A stretch of DNA of 64,000 nucleotides from Roseovarius confluentis. Lineage in GTDB: Bacteria; Pseudomonadota; Alphaproteobacteria; Rhodobacterales; Rhodobacteraceae. The translations under genes and the position numbers were made by a program. The notes under the pieces were generated by a model. The model was not told the DNA's origin. It did not search any database and was given only the letters and a program-made list of their open reading frames with translations. The stretch is from positions 908,691-972,690 of the forward strand of contig NZ_PPFE01000001.1 in NCBI RefSeq assembly GCF_002917925.1, written 5' to 3'. Positions 54,196 to 62,998 of the stretch are shown here, in pieces. Each line of letters opens with the position of its first letter. Within the stretch, counting starts at the first letter, position 1.

Positions 54196-54707
54196 CAATC
54201 GACTGGATCCTCTCGACCGTGCCGCTGCTCAAGCTGCTGCATGTCGCCGGGCTGACGCTGTGGTGCGGCGGACTGCTGGTTCTGCCCCTCATGCTGGCCC
54301 GCCATGACCCTGCCGTCGTCGCCGACGATTATCGCATCATCCGGCACGCCACCCATATGACCTACACAATGATCGTCACCCCCGCCGCCGTGCTGACCGT
54401 CATCGCGGGAACCTGGCTGATCTTCCTGCGCGAGGTTTTCGTGCCGTGGCTTTATGCCAAGCTCGCTTTCGTTGCGCTCCTTGTCGCCGTCCACGCCTGG
54501 ATCGGCCACGTTCTGGTGAAGGTCGCCGAGAAGCCGGGCCGACATCGGCCGCCGCACCCCCTGCTGCCCGTCGCGGCCGCACTGGTGCCCTGCCTGTTCA
54601 TACTCACCCTTGTGCTGGCGAAACCGACGCTGGACTGGATCAGCTTTCCCGAATGGATGACCGAACCCCGTGGCGGTCAGTTGCCCTTGGACGTCCCCAG
54701 CCGGTAA
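54192..54707 (+). CDS. CopD/HemJ-like membrane protein
   Basis: A 171-aa four-helix membrane protein. It starts with LKLLHVAGLTLWCGGLLVLP and has His-containing helices (YRIIRHATHMTYTMIVTPAA, then WLYAKLAFVALLVAVHAWIG) similar to HemJ-type protoporphyrinogen oxidase and CopD domains. It is translationally coupled to ctaG. A heme- or copper-related role in oxidase assembly is plausible. The 3' end overlaps the convergent DUF2231 gene by 31 bp. Confidence 0.78.
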   Translation: MTIDWILSTVPLLKLLHVAGLTLWCGGLLVLPLMLARHDPAVVADDYRIIRHATHMTYTMIVTPAAVLTVIAGTWLIFLREVFVPWLYAKLAFVALLVAVHAWIGHVLVKVAEKPGRHRPPHPLLPVAAALVPCLFILTLVLAKPTLDWISFPEWMTEPRGGQLPLDVPSR

Positions 54708-55195
54708 TCGAAGACGAGCTTGCCCCCATGCCATCCCGTGAAGCCCACCACGCAGACGCAAAGAGCCGACATCAGGATGCCGTAGGGCAGCACCGCCTCC
54801 TGATATCCGTAGAGCCGCTGACCCCAGTTGGCCCCCAGAAGGGCCAGCAATGTGACAGCGATGATGAAATGCGTCCAGGCCGGGGCCCGCGCGCGGATAC
54901 CCGGCACGAACAGCAATTCGGCCGTGCCGGAAAGTCCCGCGAACATCCCGAACAGGAAGCCGGTGCCCGCGGCCCACAAGGCCGCGCGTGCCCAGAACGC
55001 GTCGCCCGTCCACCAAAACAGCGCATCTGCCCCCAGGGTGCAGAAGGTCAGAGCGACTGGGAACGCCACGCTCATCGCATGGATCGGATGGCCCAGGATC
55101 GCGATCTGCGATTCCGTTTCGCCAAAGCCGGGACGTTCGCTGACCGGATCGATCAGTTCCTCGTCTTCCTCGTTCACCATCGGTTCCATCGCCAT
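54677..55195 (-). CDS. DUF2231 membrane protein
   Basis: A 172-aa protein with the DUF2231 opening ILGHPIHAMSVAFPVALTFC and four transmembrane helices after an acidic N-terminal 30 residues. It lies on the opposite strand inside the oxidase operon, overlapping the HemJ-like gene at its 3' end, and its start abuts the subunit II gene. Function unknown; DUF2231 proteins are often near oxidases and cytochromes. Confidence 0.82.
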   Translation of the reverse strand: MAMEPMVNEEDEELIDPVSERPGFGETESQIAILGHPIHAMSVAFPVALTFCTLGADALFWWTGDAFWARAALWAAGTGFLFGMFAGLSGTAELLFVPGIRARAPAWTHFIIAVTLLALLGANWGQRLYGYQEAVLPYGILMSALCVCVVGFTGWHGGKLVFDYRLGTSKGN

Positions 55196-55219
55196 GCAGC
55201 CCCACTGTGCCGGATTGCC

Positions 55220-55882
55220 TTGGGGACCACAACGCTTGTGACGCTTGCAGGTTGCGAAGGGGCGCTATCCGTCGTCGATCCGGCCGGACCGGCCGCGCGC
55301 GAGATCGCGACCCTGTGGTGGGTGCTGCTGGCGGGGGCGACGCTGATCTTCGCCTTGGTAATGGTGCTGACGGCCCTGCCCTTTCTCCGCCGTGATGGAC
55401 CGGGCAGCGAAAGGCACGGCATTCGCACCTGGGTGATCGGCCTTGGCCTGGCCTTTCCGATGGCCGTGCTTGCCGCGCTGCTGGCCTACGGCCTGGTGAT
55501 CGGTGAACGCTTGCTGCCACGCGCCGGCGACGAGGTCGTCGAGGTCGCCGCGACCGGCAGCCGCGACGGCTGGTTGTTCACCTATCCCGACGCAGCCGAC
55601 CGGACGACCAGCGCGGTACTGCACATTCCCGCCGGGCGGCCGGTCGATGTGGTGATCACGACCGGAGACGTGATCCACGCGTTCTGGGTACCCCGACTTG
55701 CCGGCAAGCTCGATGCGATCCCCGGCCATGTGAACATCCTGCGGATCGAGGCCGACGCGCCGGGCACCTACCGGGGACTCAGCGCAGAGTTCAGCGGCGC
55801 CGGCTACGGCGACCTGACCTTCACCGTCACCGCGCATGACGCGGCCGGCTGGACGGCCTTCCTTGCAGGTGAACCCGAATGA
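55220..55882 (+). CDS. Heme-copper oxidase subunit II lacking CuA ligands
   Basis: About 220 aa. A lipoprotein-like start (LVTLAGC) and two transmembrane helices (IATLWWVLLAGATLIFALVM, WVIGLGLAFPMAVLAALLAY) precede the cupredoxin domain with DVIHAFWVPRLAGKLDAIPG. The CuA loop, normally GQCAEFCG with later His and Met, reads RGLSAEFSGAGYGDL, so both Cys, the His and the Met are gone, as in quinol oxidase CyoA. The start is uncertain: there is no good ATG, and TTG 55220 is only a guess. It overlaps subunit I by ATGA. Electrons may therefore come from quinol rather than cytochrome c. Confidence 0.82.
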   Translation: MGTTTLVTLAGCEGALSVVDPAGPAAREIATLWWVLLAGATLIFALVMVLTALPFLRRDGPGSERHGIRTWVIGLGLAFPMAVLAALLAYGLVIGERLLPRAGDEVVEVAATGSRDGWLFTYPDAADRTTSAVLHIPAGRPVDVVITTGDVIHAFWVPRLAGKLDAIPGHVNILRIEADAPGTYRGLSAEFSGAGYGDLTFTVTAHDAAGWTAFLAGEPE

Positions 55883-58362
55883 ACGCACTCCGACGCCATC
55901 GCGCCCTCTCTCGCATCTGGGCGTCCGAGCCGGGCTTCCGCGGCTGGTTCTCGACCGTGAACCATACCGACCTGGGGCGGATGTTCCTTGTCACCGCCTT
56001 CTTCTTCTTCGTCGTCAGCGGGCTTCTGGCGATGCTGATCCGCGCCCAGCTTGCCACGCCGCATTCGGCCTTCGCGGGGCCCGAGATCTACAACCAGATC
56101 TTCACCATGCACGGGACCATCATGATGTTCCTCTTCGCCATCCCCACCTTCGAGGGGCTGGCGGTCTATCTGCTGCCCAAGATGCTGGGCACCCGCGACC
56201 TGGCCTTCCCGCGGCTTACGGCCTATGGCTACTGGTGTTACGCCTTCGGCGGAACGATGCTTCTGGTGTCGATGCTGCTGGGAATCGCCCCCGATAGCGG
56301 CTGGTTCATGTACCCGCCGCTCAGCGGCGCGATCCATTCGCCGGGAATCAACACCGATTTCTGGCTGATCGGCATCACCTTCGTCGAGATTTCGGCCATC
56401 GCGGCGGCGGTCGAGATCACCGTCTCGATCCTGAAATTCCGTGCGCCGGGCATGTCTCTGGACAGGATGCCGATCTTCGCCTGGTATGCGCTTGTTACCG
56501 CGCTGATGATCCTGACGGGGTTTCCGCCGCTGATCCTCGGCTCCGTGCTGCTGGAAGTCGAGCGCGCCTTCGGCCTGCCGTTCTTCCAGGCCGAGCTGGG
56601 GGGCGACAGCCTGCTCTGGCAGCACCTGTTCTGGCTGTTCGGCCACCCCGAGGTCTACATCATCTTCCTGCCTGCCGCGGGCGTGATCTCGACCGTGCTG
56701 CCGGTGATGTGCCGCACCGCCCTGCTGGGCTACGGCTGGATCGTCGCGGCGGCGGTGGCGCTGGCCTTCCTGTCCTTCGGCTTGTGGGTCCACCACATGT
56801 TCACCACCGGCATCCCGCACATGGGACTGGCCTTCTTCTCGGCCGCCTCGACGCTGGTGGCGGTGCCAACGTCGGTGCAGATCTTCGCGTGGATCGGCAC
56901 GATGTGGCGGGGCCGGCCCGAACTGCACATGCCGATGCTGCACATCATCGGCTTCTTCGTGACCTTCGTGATCGGCGGGCTGACCGGCGTGATGGTCGCC
57001 ATGGTGCCCTTCGACTGGCAGGTGCATGACACCGCCTTCGTCACCGCGCATCTGCACTATGTCCTGTTCGGCGGCTTCGTCTTTCCGGTGCTGGCCGGGA
57101 TCTACTACTGGCTGCCGCATGTCACCGGGCGAAAGCGGTTCTTCCGGTTGGGGGAATTCGCCTTCGTACTGGTTTTCACCGGATTCCACGTGACCTTCCT
57201 GGCCATGCACTGGGTCGGCCTCCTGGGCCAGCGCCGACGCATCCCGACCTATGCGCCCGAGGATGGCTGGACCGCGATCAACCTGGTGTCCTCCGTCGGC
57301 AGTTTCGTGCTGGCGATCGGTCTGGCGATGGTCCTCTTGGATATCATCCTCAATTCCGTCACGGCCGTGCGGGGCCGGCGCGATCCCTGGAAGGCGGGCA
57401 CGCTGGAATGGGCAATGATGGTGCCGCCTCCGCCCTACAACTTCGCCAGCCTTCCGCAGGTCACCGACCGCGAGCCGCTGGCCCGGGACCCGGACCTCGC
57501 TCTGCGGCTGGCCCGCGGCGAAGGCTACCTGGACAGCCCCCGGCAGGGCTGCCGCGAGACGCTGACCGTCGACGTCGCCTCCGGCCGACCGGATTTCCAC
57601 GTGACCTACCCGTCGAACACCCGACTGCCGATCGTGATGTCGGCGGTCACGGGCCTGTTCTTTCTGTCGCTCCTGCTCAAGCTCTACTGGCTGACCCCCC
57701 TGGCCCTCGCCGGCGTGGCAGCGCTGGCCTGTCGCTGGGTCTGGGCGCTGGGCCGTCGCGACGATCTGCCCGCGCAGGACGTCGGCCACGGGCTGGAATT
57801 GCCCCCCGCCGCCGCGACCGACCGCGGGCCGGGCTGGTGGGGGTCGGTGTTCCTGCTGACGGCGAACGCCACCTTCTTCGGGTCGCTCCTGTTCGGGTTC
57901 GCCTTTCTCTGGACCGTCGCCCCGGGCTGGCCGCCGCCTGCGTGGTTTACCCCCTCGGGCCTGGAGGTAGGCATCGGCCTGGCGGGCGCGGCCACCGGAC
58001 CCTTGGCCATGCGGGTGGCGATCCGGGCGGTGCGCCGCGACGCCAACGTGCTGGCCGCGCTTGGCCTGTCCTTCGCCGCCGCCTGCGCCATCGGGATCGC
58101 CTGCGCGGCGATGATGCTGCGCGCGCCGGACCCGGACGGGCACGCCTATGGCGCGACGCTGACGGTGCTGGGCGCCTACGGTCTGGTCCACGCGGTACTG
58201 GCCGCGCTGATGATTGCCGTCCTGACCGCCAAGGTCCGGGGCGGGCTGACCTCGGCCCGGCGCCGGGCGGATTTTCCGGTGGCTGGCCTTTGGATCGACT
58301 ACTTGGCCGCTACCGCAACACTGATCCTTTTGGCCGCGCACCTGCCAGGGTTTCTGCCATGA
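55879..58362 (+). CDS. Heme-copper oxidase subunit I fused to subunit III
   Basis: An 827-aa fusion. Subunit I part: low-spin heme His in IFTMHGTIMMF, HPEVYIIFLP giving the CuB His and the cross-linked Tyr, LWVHHMFTTG for two CuB His, and HDTAFVTAHLHYVLFGG for both heme His ligands. The D-channel and K-channel regions look conventional. After about residue 560 comes a linker, then a C-terminal set of helices (WWGSVFLLTANATFFGSLLF) corresponding to subunit III. It overlaps subunit II before it and the small membrane gene after it by ATGA. Terminal oxidase reducing oxygen in the inner membrane. Confidence 0.93.
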   Translation: MNALRRHRALSRIWASEPGFRGWFSTVNHTDLGRMFLVTAFFFFVVSGLLAMLIRAQLATPHSAFAGPEIYNQIFTMHGTIMMFLFAIPTFEGLAVYLLPKMLGTRDLAFPRLTAYGYWCYAFGGTMLLVSMLLGIAPDSGWFMYPPLSGAIHSPGINTDFWLIGITFVEISAIAAAVEITVSILKFRAPGMSLDRMPIFAWYALVTALMILTGFPPLILGSVLLEVERAFGLPFFQAELGGDSLLWQHLFWLFGHPEVYIIFLPAAGVISTVLPVMCRTALLGYGWIVAAAVALAFLSFGLWVHHMFTTGIPHMGLAFFSAASTLVAVPTSVQIFAWIGTMWRGRPELHMPMLHIIGFFVTFVIGGLTGVMVAMVPFDWQVHDTAFVTAHLHYVLFGGFVFPVLAGIYYWLPHVTGRKRFFRLGEFAFVLVFTGFHVTFLAMHWVGLLGQRRRIPTYAPEDGWTAINLVSSVGSFVLAIGLAMVLLDIILNSVTAVRGRRDPWKAGTLEWAMMVPPPPYNFASLPQVTDREPLARDPDLALRLARGEGYLDSPRQGCRETLTVDVASGRPDFHVTYPSNTRLPIVMSAVTGLFFLSLLLKLYWLTPLALAGVAALACRWVWALGRRDDLPAQDVGHGLELPPAAATDRGPGWWGSVFLLTANATFFGSLLFGFAFLWTVAPGWPPPAWFTPSGLEVGIGLAGAATGPLAMRVAIRAVRRDANVLAALGLSFAAACAIGIACAAMMLRAPDPDGHAYGATLTVLGAYGLVHAVLAALMIAVLTAKVRGGLTSARRRADFPVAGLWIDYLAATATLILLAAHLPGFLP

Positions 58363-58676
58363 CGGATGTGCTGCGTATTCTGGTGTCGCCCCTGCTGTGG
58401 CTGGCCGCGTTCAGCGCGGTCTACGGACTGCACGGATCGATCTGCGGCCACGGCCTGACGGGGACGGTGTCCGGCGTGGCGCTGCCCGGTCTGCTGCTGG
58501 GCGCAGGCTATGCCCTGGCGATCCTGGCGCAACTGGCGCTTCTGGCGGCGCACTACTTCTGGCCGCACCCGTCATCCGACCTGGTCCGCTTCGTCAGCCG
58601 CGCCGGGGGGTGGGTGGGTCTGGTCGTCACGATCTGGACGCTTCTGCCGGTTGTGTCCATCACGACATGCAGTTGA
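58359..58676 (+). CDS. Small membrane protein of the oxidase operon
   Basis: A 105-aa protein with three hydrophobic segments (ILVSPLLWLAAFSAVYGLHG, LPGLLLGAGYALAILAQLAL, WVGLVVTIWTLLPVVSITTC). No family recognised with certainty. Translational coupling (ATGA) to the oxidase subunit I-III gene makes it a likely accessory subunit or assembly factor. Confidence 0.72.
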   Translation: MTDVLRILVSPLLWLAAFSAVYGLHGSICGHGLTGTVSGVALPGLLLGAGYALAILAQLALLAAHYFWPHPSSDLVRFVSRAGGWVGLVVTIWTLLPVVSITTCS

Positions 58677-58699
58677 GGTGCAGCTTTGAGTTTGTCGGT

Positions 58700-59185
58700 T
58701 CCCGTCACACCCTCACGAAGCGCGCCATAGTCGGGTGGCGCCGGGAGGACCTGGTCGCCATCTTCTCGACCGGACGCAACGCCCATGCGGCAGTCAACTG
58801 CGAGATGCAGTTGGTCATCCGGAATTCCACCCAGTTCATGAGCGCAGAGGACCTCGCCGCCATGTCGGCCTTCCTCTTGGGGCTGAACGGCGGCGGCGCG
58901 GCGCCGGAACGCTCCGGCGACAGGACCGGGACCGAGGCCCTGATCGCCTCGGCCGACCCGGACGTGCCCCTGGGGCACGGCTCTACATCGACAACTGCAA
59001 CGCCTGCCATTTCGCCGACGGGCACGGCGCCGACGAGGTCTTTCCCGAACTCGATGGCAATACGCTGGTCACGGCGGAAAGCTCGACGGGGCTGATCTCG
59101 ACGATCCTGAACGGGTCGGAACTACCCTCGACACCCAAGCGTCCCTACACGCTGCGGATACCCGGATTTGCAGACAGGTTAACGA
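58700..59185 (+). pseudogene. Truncated, frameshifted c-type cytochrome
   Basis: Frame 1 reads LTKRAIVGWRREDLVAIFST and then NSTQFMSAEDLAAMSAFLLG, matching the second domain of triheme dehydrogenase cytochromes. Near 58965 the match jumps frame to GARLYIDNCNACHFADGHGA with a CNACH heme site and continues to YTLRIPGFADRLT. There is no start, no first heme domain and no proper end. It follows the oxidase operon and may once have been its electron donor. A one-base deletion near the frame change would explain it. Confidence 0.72.
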
Positions 59186-59251
59186 TCGCACGCTTGAGCT
59201 TGCCGTTATCGTCACCTGACGCTTGCGCGGCGCCATTTGCCGGGTCATCGG

Positions 59252-59521
59252 TCACGGCAAATCCTCCGCGATTGGGCGCCGCCCATACTTGCCCTGCTCC
59301 TCTTCCAGAATGCGCCGAACCTCTGCGAGCAATGCCGCAGCCTTGCCGTCGGGTGCGCCATGCTCGGCGCTCTCTGCCGCCAGGTCGGTCAAGACCGAGT
59401 TCAGGAAGTTCATTCTTTCGCTCCAGGAATATCCCTCTTCGGCGAGAACCTCTTACAACTCTTGCGGGGAAATCCAATCTCCATTCCGCGTTCGCAATTG
59501 ACGGCTGTTTTCCTGCGTCAT
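59252..59521 (-). pseudogene. Paralogue of the 89-aa gene, broken by a stop codon
   Basis: ATG 59521 with AGGAGG upstream reads 22 residues to NGDWISPQEL, then TAA at 59453-59455. The same frame continues EVLAEEGYSWSERMNFLNSV, then EVRRILEEEQGKYGRRP, to TGA at 59252, matching the protein encoded at 43298-43567. Only the single stop breaks it, so inactivation looks recent. Confidence 0.78.
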
Positions 59522-59827
59522 AACCCGGATCCTCCTGCAGGGGAAACCGCCTGTGATCGCGGCAGTTCCCAACAGCGCGCGCCCTGCCTCGATGCGGCGT
59601 CTGTCCGCTGAATCCATCCAGTCTCCGGCAAGGGCGAGGCCGCGATCGGGGCCAATATGGATACTGTCATTCAAGGTGAGGCCATCACCGGGTTTCGTCT
59701 GCAACATTTGTTGGGCGCGACTCTTTGTGAGCAAAGAAACGCTCCCCCACAGCGAGCACCCCTCGAAACATTATCCGCGCGCATCTGTTAGTCGAATTCA
59801 TCACCAGTGTGCTCGAAAGAGGTTCAA
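59522..59827. other. 306-bp gap without a supported gene
   Basis: A minus-strand frame (59522-59734, peptide TKPGDGLTLNDSIHIGPD) leads into the pseudogene, but I recognise nothing in it. The plus strand ends with a weak ribosome binding site (AAAGAGG) before 59828. Confidence 0.4.
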
Positions 59828-60192
59828 ATGAACTCCGAAACCAACCTCACGGATCGAAAGCACGGCGACATTTCCATGCCCAGCGAGCGCTCTGACGCAG
59901 CCGGAGCGGCACGCCTGCGCGATGGGATTTACCGTGGCGCAGAGGGCGACAAGGTTGCATTCCAAGGCCCCGTCGCTGCGCCGCTGGGCACGGACGACGA
60001 AGCGGCGGGAACTCCGCCGAGCGCGGCACAGGTGTCAACGGCAATGCAACGAGAGGCGAACCGATACGCGAGCGCCGACCGTAAGCCGGGCTCAGAGGAC
60101 ATCCAGGGCGACGGATCCCGGCAACCCGCCCGGTGGGTCGTCGCGGGCTTCTGGCACTGGCGGCCGTGGCAATCGCTTTCATCGTTGCGTGA
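59828..60192 (+). pseudogene. Frameshifted paralogue of the 121-aa tail-anchored protein
   Basis: ATG 59828 opens a frame with AAGAARLRDGIYRGAEGDKV and VAAPLGTDDEAAGTPP, clearly paralogous to the protein encoded at 46062-46427. Near 60115 the frame diverges: in the original frame the end is hydrophilic and unlike the paralogue, whereas another frame gives RPVGRRGLLALAAVAIAFIV and a stop at 60190-60192, the expected C-terminal membrane helix. A one-base loss or two-base gain would explain this. A sequencing error cannot be excluded. Confidence 0.65.
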
Positions 60193-60313
60193 TTGGAACG
60201 CGGCGGATCGGCCTGTGTTGAATCAAGAGACTTGGTCATCGTGCGACTGACTGTCCGGCTTTCACATCCGGCGCGGTGGACAATTTTGGCCCACGGAACA
60301 CCGGGAGGACTGC

Positions 60314-62788
60314 ATGACCGAAAACACGGAGAATGATCGGCGGAAACCCCTGGTTTTGATCACCGGGGCAGCCGGAAATCTCGGTGGCGCCCTGACGCGG
60401 CGGCTGGCTGATGACTACCGGGTGGTCGGCCTCGACCTGCAGGAAGCTGAGGACATCTTCGCTTTCGATATCACCGATGCGGCGTCGGTCGGCAGCGCAA
60501 TGGAACAGGTGCGATCACAGCATGGCGATCACATAGCCGCCGTCATCCACCTTGCCGCCTACTTCGACTTCTCGGGCGAGGAAAGCCTGCTCTACGAGAA
60601 GGTCAACGAGGAGGGCACCCGCAACCTGCTGCGCGGGCTGCGGCAATTCCGCGTCGACCGTTTCATCTATTCCGGCACCATGCTGGTGCACCGCCCCTCG
60701 GCCCCCGGGATCCCGGTCACCGAAGACACTCCGGTGGAGCCGGGCTGGGCCTATCCCGCCTCGAAGGCGCGCACCGAGGAGGTGATCCGGGCCGAACATG
60801 GCGGCATCCCCTATGCCCTGCTGCATCTTGCCGGCCTTTATGACGAACGAACAGCCGTGCCCACGCTGGCCGAGCAGATCCGCCGCATCTACGAACGCGA
60901 CCCGAAATCGCACGCCTATTCCGGCGACCTGTCCACTGGCCAATCCTTCCTGCACAAGGACGACATGCTCGAGGCCTTCGCCCGCACGGTCGACCGCCGG
61001 GACAATCTGTCCGAGGACGTGACGATCCTGATCGGCGAGCGCGAGGCCATGGGCTATGATGCGCTGCAACGGCGCATCGCGCAGCTGATCCACGGCACCG
61101 AAGACTGGCAGACGCTCTCGGTCCCCAAGCCGATCGCCGCCGCCGGGGCCTGGGCGCAGGTTAAGGCCGAGCCGGTCGTGCCGGATGATTTCGACCATGG
61201 CGAGGAGCCTTTCATAAAGCCGTTTATGGTCAGAATGGCGGATGACCATTACGAGCTCGACATCTCCCGCGCCGAAGAATTGCTGGGGTGGACGCCGAAG
61301 CATTCGATCCGCGAGGAATTGCCGGCGATGATCGCCAGGCTGAAGAACGACCCGGAGGGCTGGTATGAGGCCAATGGTCTAACTAAGCCGCACTGGCTTC
61401 AGGCCGCGAAGGATCGTAACGACCCCGAAGCATTGCGCAGACGTCACGAAGACCAGTTCCGCACCACTCATGCCCGAAACGTCTGGGCGCAGTTCCTCAA
61501 CATCGGGCTGGGGGCCTGGATGATCACCGCTCCGGTGATCCTGGGCTACACCGACCTGACCGGCTTACTGGTCAGCGACATTGCTGCGGGGGTCCTGGTG
61601 GTGATCGGAAGTTTCCTGGCGCTCTCCTGGCGCGCCGCACTGGTCCGCTGGGGGGGCGCCGCGGTCGCCGCCTGGATCATGACCGCGCCGCTGGTATTCT
61701 GGACCGAAAGTGCCGCGGCCTACCTCAACGGCACGCTGGCGGGGGCGGCGATCTTCGGCCTCGCGGTCTGCACCCGCCCCGCGCCGGGGATCGGCACCAT
61801 GTCGGCCACAACCGGGCCGACGATCCCGCCCGGCTGGGATTACTCTCCGTCCGACTGGACCCAGCGGATGCCGGTGATCGGGCTGGCCTTCATCGGGCTC
61901 TTTGTGTCGCGCTACCTCGCCGCCTACCAGATGGGCCACGTGGACGGGGTATGGGAGCCGTTTTTCCCAGGCGCGCCCGACAATCCGCAGAACGGCACCG
62001 AAGAAATAATCACCTCGGACATCTCCGAGGCCTGGCCGGTGCCGGACGCGGGCCTTGGCGCGCTGACCTACCTGCTGGAAATTCTCATCGGCTTCATCGG
62101 CTCGGCCCGCCGCTGGCGCACGATGCCCTGGCTGGTGCTCATCTTCGGCATCATGATCGTTCCCCTGGGCGTGATCTCCATCACCTTCATCATCATCCAG
62201 CCGATCTTGCTAGGCACGTGGTGCACGCTCTGCCTGATCACCGCCGCCGCCATGCTGGTCCAGATCCCCTATGCGGTGGACGAGCTGATCGCGACCTGCC
62301 AGTTCCTGCGCCGCCGTCACCGGGCGGGCGCACCGATCCTGCGGGTCTTCCTGACCGGCGACACCGATGACGGGCCGGACGACCGCCGCGACGAAAGCTT
62401 CGAGCGGCCCGCCGGCGCCGTGGCGCGCGAGATGCTGGGCGGCGGCGTGAGCGTGACCTGGGGCCTGGTAGCCAGCGTGGCGATCGGCACCTGGCTGATG
62501 TTCACCCGGCTGACCTTGGGCACCGAAGGCACCTTGGCCAACACCGACCACCTGATCGGCGCGCTGGCAGTCACCATCGGGGTCAGCGCCATGGCCGAGA
62601 GCATTCGCGCCGCGCGGTTCCTCAACGTCTGCCTCGGCGCGGCGCTGGTCATCTGCGCGCTGGTGATGGAGGCGACCTGGGTCCAGAGCGGCGCTGACAT
62701 CGCCGCCGGGCTGGCATTGATGGCCGTCAGCCTGGCGCGCGGACCAGTCCGCCACAGCTACGGCGGCTGGTCGCGCGTGGTGGTATGA
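60314..62788 (+). CDS. Epimerase - SPW - VKOR-like membrane fusion protein
   Basis: An 824-aa fusion. Residues 1 to about 350: extended SDR/NAD-dependent epimerase with VLITGAAGNLGGAL, HLAAYFDF and the catalytic YPASK. Residues about 390-500: SPW-repeat helices (VWAQFLNIGLGAWMITAPVI). Residues about 520-670: membrane domain resembling vitamin K epoxide reductase, with the redox pair CTLC (Cys637, Cys640) in LGTWCTLCLI. Residues about 700-824: a second SPW-like helical set. ATG 60314 follows GGGAGGACTGC. It may couple an NAD(P)H-dependent reaction to quinone-linked thiol chemistry; this is inferred. Confidence 0.85.
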   Translation: MTENTENDRRKPLVLITGAAGNLGGALTRRLADDYRVVGLDLQEAEDIFAFDITDAASVGSAMEQVRSQHGDHIAAVIHLAAYFDFSGEESLLYEKVNEEGTRNLLRGLRQFRVDRFIYSGTMLVHRPSAPGIPVTEDTPVEPGWAYPASKARTEEVIRAEHGGIPYALLHLAGLYDERTAVPTLAEQIRRIYERDPKSHAYSGDLSTGQSFLHKDDMLEAFARTVDRRDNLSEDVTILIGEREAMGYDALQRRIAQLIHGTEDWQTLSVPKPIAAAGAWAQVKAEPVVPDDFDHGEEPFIKPFMVRMADDHYELDISRAEELLGWTPKHSIREELPAMIARLKNDPEGWYEANGLTKPHWLQAAKDRNDPEALRRRHEDQFRTTHARNVWAQFLNIGLGAWMITAPVILGYTDLTGLLVSDIAAGVLVVIGSFLALSWRAALVRWGGAAVAAWIMTAPLVFWTESAAAYLNGTLAGAAIFGLAVCTRPAPGIGTMSATTGPTIPPGWDYSPSDWTQRMPVIGLAFIGLFVSRYLAAYQMGHVDGVWEPFFPGAPDNPQNGTEEIITSDISEAWPVPDAGLGALTYLLEILIGFIGSARRWRTMPWLVLIFGIMIVPLGVISITFIIIQPILLGTWCTLCLITAAAMLVQIPYAVDELIATCQFLRRRHRAGAPILRVFLTGDTDDGPDDRRDESFERPAGAVAREMLGGGVSVTWGLVASVAIGTWLMFTRLTLGTEGTLANTDHLIGALAVTIGVSAMAESIRAARFLNVCLGAALVICALVMEATWVQSGADIAAGLALMAVSLARGPVRHSYGGWSRVVV

Positions 62789-62998
62789 GCAGGGTTCGCA
62801 AGCCTCCCGCTCGCAGCCGGTGCGGCGCTCTTCCCGGGGCCAACGGTGGTCGTCTGGCTCTCGGGCACGCGAATGTCCCGGCTGATCGATGACGTGCGGG
62901 CGCCGGGTGGCATCACTTCGCTCGCCGGGACCGCGGCTGCACTGTCTGCCTCGGTGGCACCGTCCTGTCGGTCACACTCGGATGACGGAGAAACCGGC

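Noticed and set aside
55804..58341. Minus-strand frame of about 845 codons opposite oxidase subunit I
   Set aside because: Shadow of the oxidase gene, with a Gln/His/Arg-rich nonsense composition.
59453..59455. In-frame stop read as a recoded codon
   Set aside because: The codon is TAA, not the TGA used for selenocysteine, and the neighbouring paralogue is also broken, so ordinary decay is simpler.
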